NCBI RefSeq assembly: GCF_900113255.1
Contig: NZ_FOOR01000003.1
Span: 1 to 64,000 of the forward strand
Reading direction: 5' to 3'
Source: Novosphingobium sp. CF614
Lineage (GTDB): Bacteria; Pseudomonadota; Alphaproteobacteria; Sphingomonadales; Sphingomonadaceae
DNA: 64,000 nt
Shown here: positions 32,407-41,452 of the stretch, piece by piece
Layout of the letters: each line of letters starts with the position of its first letter
How positions within the stretch are numbered: position 1 is the stretch's first letter
Notes under the pieces: model-generated
Database searches by the model: none
What the model was told of the DNA's origin: nothing
The model's input: only the letters and a program-made list of their open reading frames with translations
Made by a program: the position numbers and the translations under genes

Positions 32407-33168
32407 TCAGAGGGGATAGACGGACAGATCCCCGTCATAGGCGATCCCGCCGTCCCAGAATTCGGTGCCGCTGATCTTGCGGAAATAGTGCACCGTGCGG
32501 GCGAAGGACCCGGCCTTGGACCTGGGCTGGAAGACCACGCCCGAAGGGCTGTTGCCACGCGCGCGGTCGATGAAATCCTGGACGGTGAAAGCCAGGTTAT
32601 CGGTCTGCTGCGCGCAGAACACCAGCTCGCAGCCCGGGCAATAGCGCCGCGGCTCGATCTGCAGGTCCGCAAGCCGGCCGCGCTTCATCGCGACCTTGCC
32701 GGGAACCCCGGTCACTTCCAGAGCGTGCACTTCGTCATACCACTTGTGATATTCCGCCTCGCGGCCGGCGGTGATGTTGCCCAGGATGATCGACACCCCG
32801 GAGAACGGCTTGCCGGGCTGGTGGTTCGGGCTGAACCGCCAGTCCGAATAGAGCCGATAGCTGTAGATCCGCTCGCTTTGCGTGGAATCGTCGGTAAGGC
32901 CCGCGTCGCGCGGCTCGGCGAGCAGCGGCCCCAGCGCGGGCAGATCGATTTCCGGCGCGGCGTAGTCGAATTCGTAGACGCTCAGGAACCGCCAGGGCTG
33001 CGGGATATCGGGCATGACCTGCTCGGGGGAGACCTCGTACCGGTCGGCACTGCGGAAACCGCGCAGCCGCTCCAGGTCGCCGCGATGCTTGCCGTCGAAC
33101 CAGTCGGCATAGTCCGCCTCGCGCCCGGGGACGGTATTGTGCAGGTGGATGGTGGTATAAAGGCTCAT
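32407..33168 (-). CDS. Tandem ferredoxin-fold protein, function unknown
   Basis: A 253-residue protein that looks like two alpha/beta (EthD-like, dimeric alpha-beta barrel) half-domains in tandem: an N-terminal IHLHNTVPGREADYADWFDGKH block and a matching SIILGNITAGREAEYHKWYDEVH block about 120 residues later. Both carry the same GREAxYxxWxDxxH signature, an internal repeat that could make a pseudo-dimer. Such folds are found in monooxygenases, isomerases and stand-alone accessory proteins of catabolic operons. I do not assign a reaction. It is the last of the twelve minus-strand genes, after a strong hairpin. Confidence 0.65.
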   Translation of the reverse strand: MSLYTTIHLHNTVPGREADYADWFDGKHRGDLERLRGFRSADRYEVSPEQVMPDIPQPWRFLSVYEFDYAAPEIDLPALGPLLAEPRDAGLTDDSTQSERIYSYRLYSDWRFSPNHQPGKPFSGVSIILGNITAGREAEYHKWYDEVHALEVTGVPGKVAMKRGRLADLQIEPRRYCPGCELVFCAQQTDNLAFTVQDFIDRARGNSPSGVVFQPRSKAGSFARTVHYFRKISGTEFWDGGIAYDGDLSVYPL

Positions 33169-33272
33169 GGCGTCACTCTCCCCGAGTTCGATGCGGTTGG
33201 CGGGCGGGTGGGCCTTGCCGCGAACGGCGCGCTTCAGGCACGGCCCTTGCCCTCTCCAACCCAAGCGCCGGT

Positions 33273-33306
33273 CGGCCCGGGCATGGGTTTCCCATGTCCC
33301 GGGCCG
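33273..33306 (-). terminator. Strong hairpin after deacylase gene
   Basis: CGGCCCGGGCATGGG pairs with CCCATG-T-CCCGGGCCG, a 15-bp stem with one bulged T and a TTT loop, 14 nt past the deacylase stop. With no U-run, it likely protects the upstream mRNA or attenuates the last gene. Confidence 0.55.
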
Positions 33307-33319
33307 GAAACACCGGCGA

Positions 33320-34981
33320 TCAGGCTCGCAGCAGGTGGCCCGGGGTCGCTCCGGTCCGCTCGCCTTCGGCGATGATCGGCGTGCCGTTGACGATGACATA
33401 GGGAACGGCGCGGGCGCGCTTGGCCAGGCGGATCGCCTTTCCGCCCGGGAACTGGAGCGTCTCGAGCAGCTCGGGCTGAACCGTGTCGGCATCGAAGATC
33501 ACCACGTCGGCGGCCTTGCCCGGCTCCAGCACGCCGCGATCCTTGATGCCCATGAAGTCGGCGACTTCCGAGGTCAGCGCCGCGACGCCTTCCTCCAGGG
33601 TGAAGGTCGACTTCTCGCGCACCCAGTGCTTGAGGAAATAAGTCGGGAAGTCGGCGCCGGCGAACGTCTGGAGGTGGGCGCCGCCGTCCGAGACGCCGAT
33701 CAGCGTCGACGGGCTCTTGAGAATGCGCTCGAAATCCGATTCGTCGGTCTTGGGACGGCCGCGAAGCAGGAAGATCGTGCCCATGCCGTCCTGCTGCGCG
33801 ATATCGAACATCAGTTCGATCGGGTCCACGCCCCGCTCGGCGGCGATATCGGTCAGGTACTTGCCCAGCAGCGGCTTGAGCTCCGGCGTGCTGACCTTTT
33901 CGACGATGATGTTGATGACGTAAGGAACCTTGCGCCAGTACTGGCCAAGGCGCTCGCGCCATTCAGGCGTGGCGATGGCCGCCAGTTGCGCCTCGCGGCT
34001 GAGCCCGCAGAACTCGCGCCAGTCGGCATCGCCCGAATAGAGCGGCGAGATCTGGCCGGCGGTGAAACGCGATTCAGCGGGCTGGCAGCGAGCGACCACG
34101 CGCACGTCGCGGCCCTGGCGGATTTCCTCCTCCATGTATTCGATCGTCTGGAGCCAGTTCGGCGCGCCGGCACCGAAATCGTTCCACGAGATGGTCACGC
34201 CCGAAGCCTTGGCGAGATTGGTCATCATCGTCTTGTCTTCGTCGGAAATACCCTCGCGCTTGCTCTTCGGATTGAGCGCGAAGCTGCGCTTGCCCGAACG
34301 GCCGACCGCCTTGGCCAGGGCCTCGGTTTCCTCGTAGTTCGCGAAATAGGAAGGCACGTGCCCGCCCGATCCGTCGATGTGATGGGGCGAGAAGCTGGTG
34401 GTCACGCCCCAGGCGCCGGCGTCCATCGCCTCTTCGGCCAGGCGGACCATCTCGGCGATTTCCTCTTCGGTGGCCTCGCGCTTGAGCGAATCCTCGCCCA
34501 TCACGTAGCGGCGCACCGCGGCGTGGCCGAACTGCGCGAGAAAGTTCACGCCGCAGGGGACTTGCTCGATCCGGTTCATGTACTCGGGGAAAGTCTCCCA
34601 TTCGAGCGGAAGGTTTTCCTCGAGCACGTCGAGCGGCACTTCCTCGGTCGCGCTGAACAGGCCGAGCGCATAGTCCTTGTCGTCGGGGCGGACGGGCGCG
34701 AGCGTGAAGCCGCAGTTGCCCAGAACCATCGTGGTGATGCCGTGCCAGGTCGCCGGGTCGATCGTCGAATCCCAGAACATCTGGGCGTCATAGTGCGTAT
34801 GGCAGTCGATGAAGCCGGGCGCCACGATCTGGCCGCCGGCATCGATCACCCGCGCGGCCTCGCCATCGACGTCACCCACGGCGGCAATGCGGCCGCCGCT
34901 GATCGCGACGTTCCCCTTGAAACGCTGCTTGCCGGTGCCATCGACGATGGTCCCGTTCTTGATGAGCAGGTCGTATGACAT
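33320..34981 (-). CDS. Amidohydrolase, N-acyl-D-amino-acid deacylase-like
   Basis: A 553-residue amidohydrolase of the D-aminoacylase group. N-terminal YDLLIKNGTIVDGTG leads into the metal site FIDCHTHYDAQ (HxH), GNCGFTLAP follows, and the C-terminal VSDGGAH gives the late Asp/His. The barrel is closed by the LEPGKAADVVIFD strap. It would cleave an amide, imide or related C-N bond, and some members act on D-amino acid or hydantoin substrates. In this operon an acyl-amide or lactam intermediate is possible. The start follows a good ribosome site. It lies between the second MmgE/PrpD gene and the ferredoxin-fold gene. Confidence 0.85.
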   Translation of the reverse strand: MSYDLLIKNGTIVDGTGKQRFKGNVAISGGRIAAVGDVDGEAARVIDAGGQIVAPGFIDCHTHYDAQMFWDSTIDPATWHGITTMVLGNCGFTLAPVRPDDKDYALGLFSATEEVPLDVLEENLPLEWETFPEYMNRIEQVPCGVNFLAQFGHAAVRRYVMGEDSLKREATEEEIAEMVRLAEEAMDAGAWGVTTSFSPHHIDGSGGHVPSYFANYEETEALAKAVGRSGKRSFALNPKSKREGISDEDKTMMTNLAKASGVTISWNDFGAGAPNWLQTIEYMEEEIRQGRDVRVVARCQPAESRFTAGQISPLYSGDADWREFCGLSREAQLAAIATPEWRERLGQYWRKVPYVINIIVEKVSTPELKPLLGKYLTDIAAERGVDPIELMFDIAQQDGMGTIFLLRGRPKTDESDFERILKSPSTLIGVSDGGAHLQTFAGADFPTYFLKHWVREKSTFTLEEGVAALTSEVADFMGIKDRGVLEPGKAADVVIFDADTVQPELLETLQFPGGKAIRLAKRARAVPYVIVNGTPIIAEGERTGATPGHLLRA

Positions 34982-35009
34982 TGTCCTTCACTCCTTCATC
35001 GTTCTGGCC

Positions 35010-35051
35010 GCCGGTGTGCATCGCGCGCGCATCGGCGCCGCGGACACCGGC
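35010..35051 (-). terminator. Inverted repeat after second MmgE/PrpD gene
   Basis: GCCGGTGT and ACACCGGC are perfect 8-bp arms just past the PrpD stop (35058), with a GC-rich 26-nt loop. No U-run; possibly an mRNA stabiliser. Confidence 0.35.
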
Positions 35052-35057
35052 ATGCAT

Positions 35058-36422
35058 TCAACTGACCGGTTCGGCGACGCGCAGCGCGCGGCCCAACTCG
35101 CGAATATCTTCAACCTCTTCCAGCCTGTCGCACAGCGCGATCACCTGCTCGCGCTGTGCGAGCGGAACCAGCGCCTCGGCGCATTCGTGGAACTTGCCGG
35201 TAACCTCTTCGCGGTTCAGCGGGTCGGCCGGATTGCCATGCGTCTTCGTGACGGTTTCTTCAAGAACCTCGCCGCTCGCGAGAGTGACGGTGACCTTGCT
35301 CGCAAGCCCGGCATTGGTGGGATGGACCGCCACCTTCTTCATCAGCGCGCGCGCCTCTGGCCGCTGCACCGCCGCGTCGGTGTACTGATAGAGCCCCGCC
35401 TTGCCGTCGAGCGCGATCGTCGCCAGATCGTACTGCAAGCTGTACTTGGCTTCAAGGCCGGTCTCGGGCGCCTCATAAGGCATCATCGGCAGCAGGAATT
35501 CGGGAACCTCGACATCGATCCGCACGATCTCCCCGGCCTGGACCGGACGCTTGCGGACGATCTTCTGCAAGGCATCCTGGCTCCAGTGGCTGGCGCCGCA
35601 GCAGGCGTGGAGGCGGATCGTCGAGCCCAGCTTGGCCATGGTCCAGCCGCCGAGCCCATCGAGCATCTTCTGCGGATCGCCATTGTCGAGCCCCAGCAGC
35701 CGGCCGACGCCGATTTCCCCGTCCATGATCTCGTCATTGGCGGTAAAGCCCAGCGCGACCAGTTCCGCCGCCATGATGCCGTGCATCGCGGCGTTGCCCG
35801 CGACGAAGCCCTTGGTGTCGCTGCCCCGGTTCTTCAGCACGCCCGCCATGGTGGAGGCGGCATGGCCCATCGCCATGCGGGTCTGCATGACGTCGAACTT
35901 CATCATCCGCGCGGCCGCCGCCGCGACGCCGATGGCGGGAAGGAAGCCCTGGTTGAACCAGCCGCGATTGAGCAGGCTGTTGCCCTTGGGATCGGCGGTG
36001 ACTTTCGACGTCTGGGCGATGATGTCATAGCCCACCATCCAGCCCAGGATCACGTCGGCGCCCGACGCGCCCAGCTTTTCGCCGAGCGCCAGCGTGGCCG
36101 CCGTCATCGGGTTGGCGTAGTGCCCGCTGCCGACCGCGATATCGTCGAATTCGAGCGCGTGGCCCGAAGCGGCGTTGGTCAGCGCCGCATAGGACGCGCT
36201 GGTCTGGAAATCGGCGCCAAGCACGGTGCAATGCCCGCGCGCGCCCTGTTCGCGCACCCAGCGGGCCATGATCTGGCCGGTCGAGACCGACATGCCGGCA
36301 AAGGCCACGCCGATCGAATCGATGAACCGTTCCCGGACCCGCGCGACCCCCAGTTCAGGAACCTGGTCGAACCGCGTGGAAACGACCCATTCCGCGAGAG
36401 TTTCCGTAACGGACTTCGTCAT
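35058..36422 (-). CDS. MmgE/PrpD family protein (paralogue 2)
   Basis: A 454-residue member of the 2-methylcitrate dehydratase/iminodisuccinate epimerase-like family. The all-helical lid carries GHALEFDDIAVGSGHYANP, with DDI and HYANP at the expected active site, and the C-terminal RLHACCGASHWSQDAL and VPEFLLPMMPYEAPETG segments. Known members dehydrate 2-methylcitrate, aconitate precursors or epimerise iminodisuccinate. It is a paralogue of the protein encoded at 38223-39614, and the two flank a LeuC/LeuD-type pair in one operon. A dehydration or isomerisation of a tricarboxylate-like intermediate is inferred, not proven. Confidence 0.85.
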   Translation of the reverse strand: MTKSVTETLAEWVVSTRFDQVPELGVARVRERFIDSIGVAFAGMSVSTGQIMARWVREQGARGHCTVLGADFQTSASYAALTNAASGHALEFDDIAVGSGHYANPMTAATLALGEKLGASGADVILGWMVGYDIIAQTSKVTADPKGNSLLNRGWFNQGFLPAIGVAAAAARMMKFDVMQTRMAMGHAASTMAGVLKNRGSDTKGFVAGNAAMHGIMAAELVALGFTANDEIMDGEIGVGRLLGLDNGDPQKMLDGLGGWTMAKLGSTIRLHACCGASHWSQDALQKIVRKRPVQAGEIVRIDVEVPEFLLPMMPYEAPETGLEAKYSLQYDLATIALDGKAGLYQYTDAAVQRPEARALMKKVAVHPTNAGLASKVTVTLASGEVLEETVTKTHGNPADPLNREEVTGKFHECAEALVPLAQREQVIALCDRLEEVEDIRELGRALRVAEPVS

Positions 36423-36453
36423 CGTCTGGCTTCCTTCTCCGGGTTCCGGGCCG

Positions 36454-36954
36454 TCAGGCCAGGAAGCCCTCCTTTGTCAGCTTCTCCACCACGCCGCCTT
36501 CTTCGACGATGCCCTGGATTTCCTGCGGCAACGCCTGGCCGGTAAGGGTCGTGCCCTTGGTCAGGTTGCGCACTTCCCCGGTGCCCCAGTCGACCTCGGC
36601 GATGTCGCCCTCGTCGAACGCGTCGAGGATGCCGCGGCACGGCAGCGAGGCAAGCCCGGCATTGACGCAGTTGCGCAGGCCCAGCCCGTTGAAGCTTTCG
36701 GCGACCACGGCGGCAACCCCCAGGTCGACGAACACGTCGCCGATCGGCCGCCCCGATCCGACGCCGAAGTTGGTGCCGGCGATCAGGATATCGCCCGGCT
36801 TGACTTCATCGACCCAGCCCGGCCGGTTGGCCACGAAGCAGTGCGCCGGCTGCTCCTCGCGCTTCATGTAGATGGCGAAATTGGGAATGACGAGATCGGT
36901 GTTGATGTCGCTTCCGAACTTCCAGACCTTGCCGGTGACTTTCTTGTTGCTCAT
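36454..36954 (-). CDS. 3-isopropylmalate dehydratase-like small subunit (LeuD family)
   Basis: A 166-residue small subunit of an aconitase-type hydrolyase. The opening GKVWKFGSDINTDLVIPNF and the swivelling-domain motifs AGTNFGVGSGRPIGDVFVDLG, VVAESFNGLGLRNCVN and LPQEIQGIVEEGGVV are seen. Its start overlaps the large-subunit stop by 4 bp (ATGA), the usual leuCD arrangement. As the operon is full of catabolic enzymes and no other leucine genes are nearby, it likely acts on a pathway-specific diacid or triacid rather than isopropylmalate. Confidence 0.85.
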   Translation of the reverse strand: MSNKKVTGKVWKFGSDINTDLVIPNFAIYMKREEQPAHCFVANRPGWVDEVKPGDILIAGTNFGVGSGRPIGDVFVDLGVAAVVAESFNGLGLRNCVNAGLASLPCRGILDAFDEGDIAEVDWGTGEVRNLTKGTTLTGQALPQEIQGIVEEGGVVEKLTKEGFLA

Positions 36955-38201
36955 GCCAGTTCCTCAACCTTCAGCACGGTGCGCGGGTCGGTGATGACGC
37001 CCGCGATCGCCGATGCCGCCACCGTCGCGGGCGAACCCATGTAAATCTCGGCCTCGGCGCTGCCCATGCGCCCCTTGAAGTTGCGAGTCGAGGCGGTGAT
37101 GCAGACCTCGCCGTCGGCAAGCAGGCCCATGTGTCCGCCATAGCAGGCGCCGCAGGTCGAATTGGTGACGACCGCGCCGGCTTCGAGCAGGGTTTCGACA
37201 TAGCCCGCGCGCACCGCCTGGCGCATCACTTCCTGGCTGCCCGGGGTGATGATGAAACGCGTGCCATCGGCCACTTTCTTGCCCTTCACCACCTGCGCGG
37301 CGATCGCGAAGTCGCTCAGCCGGCCATTGGCGCAGGAGCCGATGAAGGCCTGGTCGACGTGCTTGCCCACCACCTGGCTGATCGGCTTGGCGTTCCACGC
37401 CACCTTGTTGGGCAGCACCACCTGCGGTTCCAGCTCCGACAGGTTGATGGTGATGACCTGCTCGTATTCCGCATCCTCGTCCGGGAACGAAGGTTCGAAC
37501 GCACGCTTGGCGCGGCCGTCGAGATAGTCCGCCAGCACCTTGTCATAGGGAAACAGCGAGAACTCGACCGACAGCTCGGCGGAGATGGTGGCCATGGTCA
37601 GGCGCCCGTCCATGCCGATCGCCTCCAGGCCCGACCCATACCATTCGAGGTTGCGCCCGGCGAAATCGCCGTACTGGCCCGCGATGTAGTGGATCACGTC
37701 GCGCGGATACACGCCTTCGGGCAGCGTGCCTTCGAGCACGATCTTGGTCGTCGGGCCGACGATGTACCAGGTCTTGCCCTTGCAGATGATGTACGTCATC
37801 TCCGAAGGGCCCATGCCCCGCGCGAGGCAGTTCAGCGCGCCCGACGAGCAGGTGTGCGAATCGCCGTTGACCAGGATGGTGCCGGGCAGCGCCAGCCCTT
37901 CCTCCGCGACCAGCACGTGCGAAATGCCGTGGCGGCCGACGGGGAAATAGTTCTTCACCCCGAACTTGGCGACGAATTCGCGCATGGCCTTGGCGCCGTT
38001 GGCGGCGGAAAGCGTCGGCGAGGGCACGACGTGGTCGTGCAGCAGCACCAGCATGTCGGGATCGTGGATCTTCTGGATGTTGGTCTTGCCGTAGTCGAAC
38101 GACACCGCGGTATCGACATCGACGACGACCACGTCGCCCGGCTTCACCGCGTCCTTGCCGGAGCGGCGTGCCAGAATCTTTTCAATCGCGTTCATGCCCA
38201 T
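36951..38201 (-). CDS. 3-isopropylmalate dehydratase-like large subunit (LeuC family)
   Basis: A 416-residue subunit with the [4Fe-4S] cluster of the aconitase superfamily. The cluster cysteines are visible in IGSCANGR and NSTCGACYGG, with substrate-binding ANGRLSDFAIAA and GDSHTCSSGALNCLARGMGPSEM. This short form lacks the large C-terminal swivel, which is supplied by the adjacent small subunit. The pair would remove and re-add water across a carboxylated carbon. The start follows CAGGAG. It lies between two MmgE/PrpD genes, which may act just before or after it in the same pathway. Confidence 0.87.
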   Translation of the reverse strand: MGMNAIEKILARRSGKDAVKPGDVVVVDVDTAVSFDYGKTNIQKIHDPDMLVLLHDHVVPSPTLSAANGAKAMREFVAKFGVKNYFPVGRHGISHVLVAEEGLALPGTILVNGDSHTCSSGALNCLARGMGPSEMTYIICKGKTWYIVGPTTKIVLEGTLPEGVYPRDVIHYIAGQYGDFAGRNLEWYGSGLEAIGMDGRLTMATISAELSVEFSLFPYDKVLADYLDGRAKRAFEPSFPDEDAEYEQVITINLSELEPQVVLPNKVAWNAKPISQVVGKHVDQAFIGSCANGRLSDFAIAAQVVKGKKVADGTRFIITPGSQEVMRQAVRAGYVETLLEAGAVVTNSTCGACYGGHMGLLADGEVCITASTRNFKGRMGSAEAEIYMGSPATVAASAIAGVITDPRTVLKVEELA

Positions 38202-38222
38202 CGGACAAACTCCTGAGTAAAC

Positions 38223-39614
38223 CTATTTTCGGGCGAACAACGGCGCCAGTTCGGAAACATCCGCGATGTCCGTCAGCGCAATCGCCCGCGCATAGAGCTC
38301 TTCGCCCTGTTCCCTGCCCAGGACGCGCTCGGCCATTTCCATGAACTTGTGCTTGAACTCCGCTTCGCTCAAGGGATTTCCGGGATTCCCGCGCGGATAA
38401 AGCACTTCGTCGGTGAATTCGCGCCCGTCCTTGGTCCGCACGGTCACGCGGCCGGGCATGGAATTCTTGACGCGCTGGTAAAGTTCCAGATCCTGCGTCA
38501 CCGTGACCTTGGGAATAAGGCCCTGGATATCGGGATCGGCCACCGTCTCGTCGGTGAATTCGTCCACGGTCACCTTGCCGCGCACCGCCGCCATGGCGAG
38601 CGCGAAAGGCAGGCTGGCCTGGGCCGAGACCACGGTGGAAACCTTGTGCTTGGCCAGGAACGGCTCGACCTTCTGCCAGGCCGCGGAAATCTCGGCGATC
38701 TCGCCGTGGTGCAGGTTGTTCGCCTTCATCACCTTGAGCAGCGCCTCGGTGGGCGCGTGCAGCGTGGTGTTCATCGGGTAGGCCTTGACCCACCGGTTGG
38801 TGATGACGAACGATTCGCCCAGCCCTTCGAACATGTCGTCGGCGCGGATCGTCTTGTCGCCGAACATGGCCGCGAATCCCTGGATGCCCTCGAGCCCCAT
38901 CTTGGTCGCCTGGTAGCCGCTTTCGGCCAGCATCGCCGCCGTCACGCCGCGCTCGCCGGCCATGCCGCCGTTGAGGCAGCGCTGCCAGGCGCCTTCCTCG
39001 TGCCCCTGGAACGTCCCGCCGGTGAACGCGGCCGCGAAGCCGATCGCCGCTTGCGTGCGGTCCGCGTCGAGGCCCAGAAGATTGGCGCAGGCCGCGCCCG
39101 AACCGAGCGTGCCGTAGACCGCCGGGGTGTAGAAGCCGGTCATGCCCTTGGGGTGCATGCCCCGGAAGGTGCGCCACATCACCTCGTAGCCGATGACGAT
39201 GGCAAGCGCGAGCTGCTTGCCCGACAGCTTGCGGAACTCGGCAAGGCAGAGCGGCCCGGTGACGGCGAAAGGATAGGGGCGGCTGCCCGCGCCGTAATCG
39301 GCATATTCGAAGCCCAGCGCCATGGTGCCGTTGGCCAGCGCCGCGCGCGAGACCAGTGTCTTCTTGCCGAGCGCGATGATCGTGGCTTCGGGCTGGCCGC
39401 CGCCGTTCACCGCGCAGAACTGCGCGATCTGCTGGCCGAGCGGCTTGGTCCCGCCGACGAACAGGCATTCACCGAGATAGTCGACCAGCGCCCGGCCGGC
39501 CTCCGCCGCGACTTCGGCGGGCAGATCCTCGTACCGCAGGCCCGCGACCCATTCGGCCAGCTCGCGCGTGACCAGCCGTCCGCCGCTTACCGTCTCCGTT
39601 TCCCCGCCGGCCAT
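38223..39614 (-). CDS. MmgE/PrpD family protein (paralogue 1)
   Basis: A 463-residue relative of 2-methylcitrate dehydratase. The active-site helices read GTMALGFEYADYGAGSRPYP, where FEYADY replaces the usual EFDD; GMHPKGMTGFYTPAVYGTLG and LHAPTEALLKVM follow. Compared with the neighbour encoded at 35058-36422, the LEFDDI segment is changed, so the two paralogues may have different substrates or one may be an epimerase. Located 21 bp upstream of the LeuC-type gene and 4 bp after the SDR gene, it is clearly in the same transcript. Confidence 0.84.
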   Translation of the reverse strand: MAGGETETVSGGRLVTRELAEWVAGLRYEDLPAEVAAEAGRALVDYLGECLFVGGTKPLGQQIAQFCAVNGGGQPEATIIALGKKTLVSRAALANGTMALGFEYADYGAGSRPYPFAVTGPLCLAEFRKLSGKQLALAIVIGYEVMWRTFRGMHPKGMTGFYTPAVYGTLGSGAACANLLGLDADRTQAAIGFAAAFTGGTFQGHEEGAWQRCLNGGMAGERGVTAAMLAESGYQATKMGLEGIQGFAAMFGDKTIRADDMFEGLGESFVITNRWVKAYPMNTTLHAPTEALLKVMKANNLHHGEIAEISAAWQKVEPFLAKHKVSTVVSAQASLPFALAMAAVRGKVTVDEFTDETVADPDIQGLIPKVTVTQDLELYQRVKNSMPGRVTVRTKDGREFTDEVLYPRGNPGNPLSEAEFKHKFMEMAERVLGREQGEELYARAIALTDIADVSELAPLFARK

Positions 39615-39618
39615 GGCC

Positions 39619-40473
39619 TCAGGCCTCCCCCTTCAGTTCTTCCTCGACCATCGCCCGGATCTCCGCGGCCATCGAGGACGCGGTGGTGCGCAGCACGCCC
39701 GCGTCGACCGGCAGCGTCACGCCCGTCACGAAACGCGATTCGTCGCTGGCGAAGTAGAGCACCGCATGCGCGATGTCCCAGGCATCGCCCGGGATGCCCA
39801 GCATGCCGGCCTTCTCGCGCATCTTCTGCATCTGCTCGTGACCCGGGAAGGCCTTGAGCACATTGGACGCGATCGGCGTGTTGATGTTGCCGGGAAGCAC
39901 GCAGTTCACCCGGACGCCCTTGCGGCCATAGGTATAGGCCATGTCGAAGGTCATCGCCTCGACGCCAGCCTTGGCGGCGGTATAGGCTACCGTGCGGCCG
40001 GGCCGCTGCGCCGAAATCGACGAAAGGTTGATGACCGATCCCGATTGCTGCGCCAGCATCACCGGGATCGTGTACTTGCAGCACAGGAACACGGTGCGCA
40101 AGTTGATGTCGAACACCCGGTCCCAGTCACGCTCGTACATTTCGGTGACGGTGCCCGGCGAGGCCAGGCCGAGGTTGTTCACCAGGATGTCGATGGTGCC
40201 GAACGCGTCCATGGCCTTGAGCACCATGTCGGAGCAGTCGCGCCACTTGGTGCAGTCCGCCTTTACGACGATGGCCTCTCCGCCCTCGGCTTCGATCGCC
40301 TGCTTGGTGTCTTCGGCGCGTTCGGGGAAGAGATCGACCAGCACCAGCTTGGCGCCTTCGCGCGCAAGCGCGATCGAGATCGCCTTTCCCGTGCCAAACC
40401 CCGGCCCCGGCACCGATCCGGCGCCCGTGACAACGGCAACTTTTCCTTCGACCCGACCGGGGCGCTCTCGCAT
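39619..40473 (-). CDS. SDR family oxidoreductase
   Basis: A 284-residue classical short-chain dehydrogenase. The nucleotide motif TGAGSVPGPGFGTGKA is longer than the standard TGxxxGxG, NNLG replaces the structural NNAG, and the catalytic set is Ser151/152 in NLSSIS with Tyr164 and Lys168 in YTAAK. It would interconvert an alcohol and ketone with NAD(H) or NADP(H). The first gene of a tight cluster (SDR, PrpD, LeuC, LeuD, PrpD), it likely oxidises the hydroxyl intermediate of that pathway. The extended glycine loop is unusual. Confidence 0.88.
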   Translation of the reverse strand: MRERPGRVEGKVAVVTGAGSVPGPGFGTGKAISIALAREGAKLVLVDLFPERAEDTKQAIEAEGGEAIVVKADCTKWRDCSDMVLKAMDAFGTIDILVNNLGLASPGTVTEMYERDWDRVFDINLRTVFLCCKYTIPVMLAQQSGSVINLSSISAQRPGRTVAYTAAKAGVEAMTFDMAYTYGRKGVRVNCVLPGNINTPIASNVLKAFPGHEQMQKMREKAGMLGIPGDAWDIAHAVLYFASDESRFVTGVTLPVDAGVLRTTASSMAAEIRAMVEEELKGEA

Positions 40474-40544
40474 TCCAGACTCCTGTGGTCCGCCATTTCA
40501 TCGGTCCGCCAGCGGGCTGGGCGGCCGACCAGGCGGTTTTGTTT

Positions 40545-41420
40545 TTAGGCCAGATCGGTTCCGTGGCCGGTCTGGACGATCACGCGATTGTCTTTCGCCG
40601 GAACGAAGAAATCGGCGCTGTTGTACGCCAGTTCTCTCCCGTCCCGGTCGCGCATGGTCACCCGGGTTTCCGCGAACAGATACCAATCCTCCATCGCGCG
40701 ATGGAGATAGTCGACCGAAAGGATTTCGTACTTACCGAAAAACCCCTTGAGGTAGGTGCGATAGTCATCCTTGCTCTGGATGCCGATCAGGGTGCCGGTA
40801 TCGTTCACGTAGTCCCGGATGTTCGCCTGGACGCCGTCGTGCATCCCCGCCAGCATGCCTTCGATGTCCTGGCGGCGCATGGCCTCGAGATAGGCGTTGT
40901 GCAGCGCCAGGAGATGGCGGCGGCCGGCATCGCCTTCCAGCATCGGTTCCACCGGATCCGGCCCGGCGCCAAGCCTCGTGCGCGGGACCCTGGCCCAGAC
41001 CAGTTCGCCGGTGATCCCCTTGCCGGTCGAAACCGGGAAGATGGCGATCGTGAAGCTTTCGGTGATCTGGTCCTGGCCCCGCACCCGGCCGCGGTTGATG
41101 GCGGCGGTGAAGTTGTACCACCCCCCCCGGATATCGACCAGGGGCTCGGCCGAGATCAGGTCGCTGCGGCCGCGCACGAACTTGTAGCATTCGCGGATTT
41201 CCTCCGCCGTGGTGATGAGGGGGGAACTGACGCTCCCGTCCTCGGCCACGCGCGGCACGATCGTGTAGGCATAGGGGCCCTCGGGCACCAGTGTCTCCAT
41301 CAGCCCGTCGATGTTCCCGACGAACTCCGCCTCCATGTGCGTCCATGACTCCACGCCGGAGTGAATGGACGCCTTGGCGTAGTCGCGCAGGAGCCCAGGG
41401 TCGATATCGATCACGCGCAT
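40545..41420 (-). CDS. Two-domain NTF2-fold (SnoaL-like) protein
   Basis: A 291-residue protein that seems to contain two NTF2-like domains: residues about 1-150 (EAEFVGNIDGLMETLVPEGPY, then GWYNFTAAINRGRV) and residues about 165-290 (HNAYLEAMRRQDIEGMLAGMHDGVQANIRDY, a classical SnoaL opening). No catalytic residues can be assigned. Such proteins often act as dehydratases, isomerases or binding modules in aromatic or steroid degradation. It sits between the SDR and amidohydrolase genes in the catabolic operon, and has a related single-domain homologue at 10934-11644. Confidence 0.7.
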   Translation of the reverse strand: MRVIDIDPGLLRDYAKASIHSGVESWTHMEAEFVGNIDGLMETLVPEGPYAYTIVPRVAEDGSVSSPLITTAEEIRECYKFVRGRSDLISAEPLVDIRGGWYNFTAAINRGRVRGQDQITESFTIAIFPVSTGKGITGELVWARVPRTRLGAGPDPVEPMLEGDAGRRHLLALHNAYLEAMRRQDIEGMLAGMHDGVQANIRDYVNDTGTLIGIQSKDDYRTYLKGFFGKYEILSVDYLHRAMEDWYLFAETRVTMRDRDGRELAYNSADFFVPAKDNRVIVQTGHGTDLA

Positions 41421-41452
41421 CGTCTTGCCTTCCGGTCCGGAAACGTGCCGGT

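Noticed and set aside
36454..38201. Leucine-biosynthesis leuCD operon
   Set aside because: No leuA or leuB nearby, and the genes sit inside a catabolic run between PrpD-type genes; only the family is assigned.
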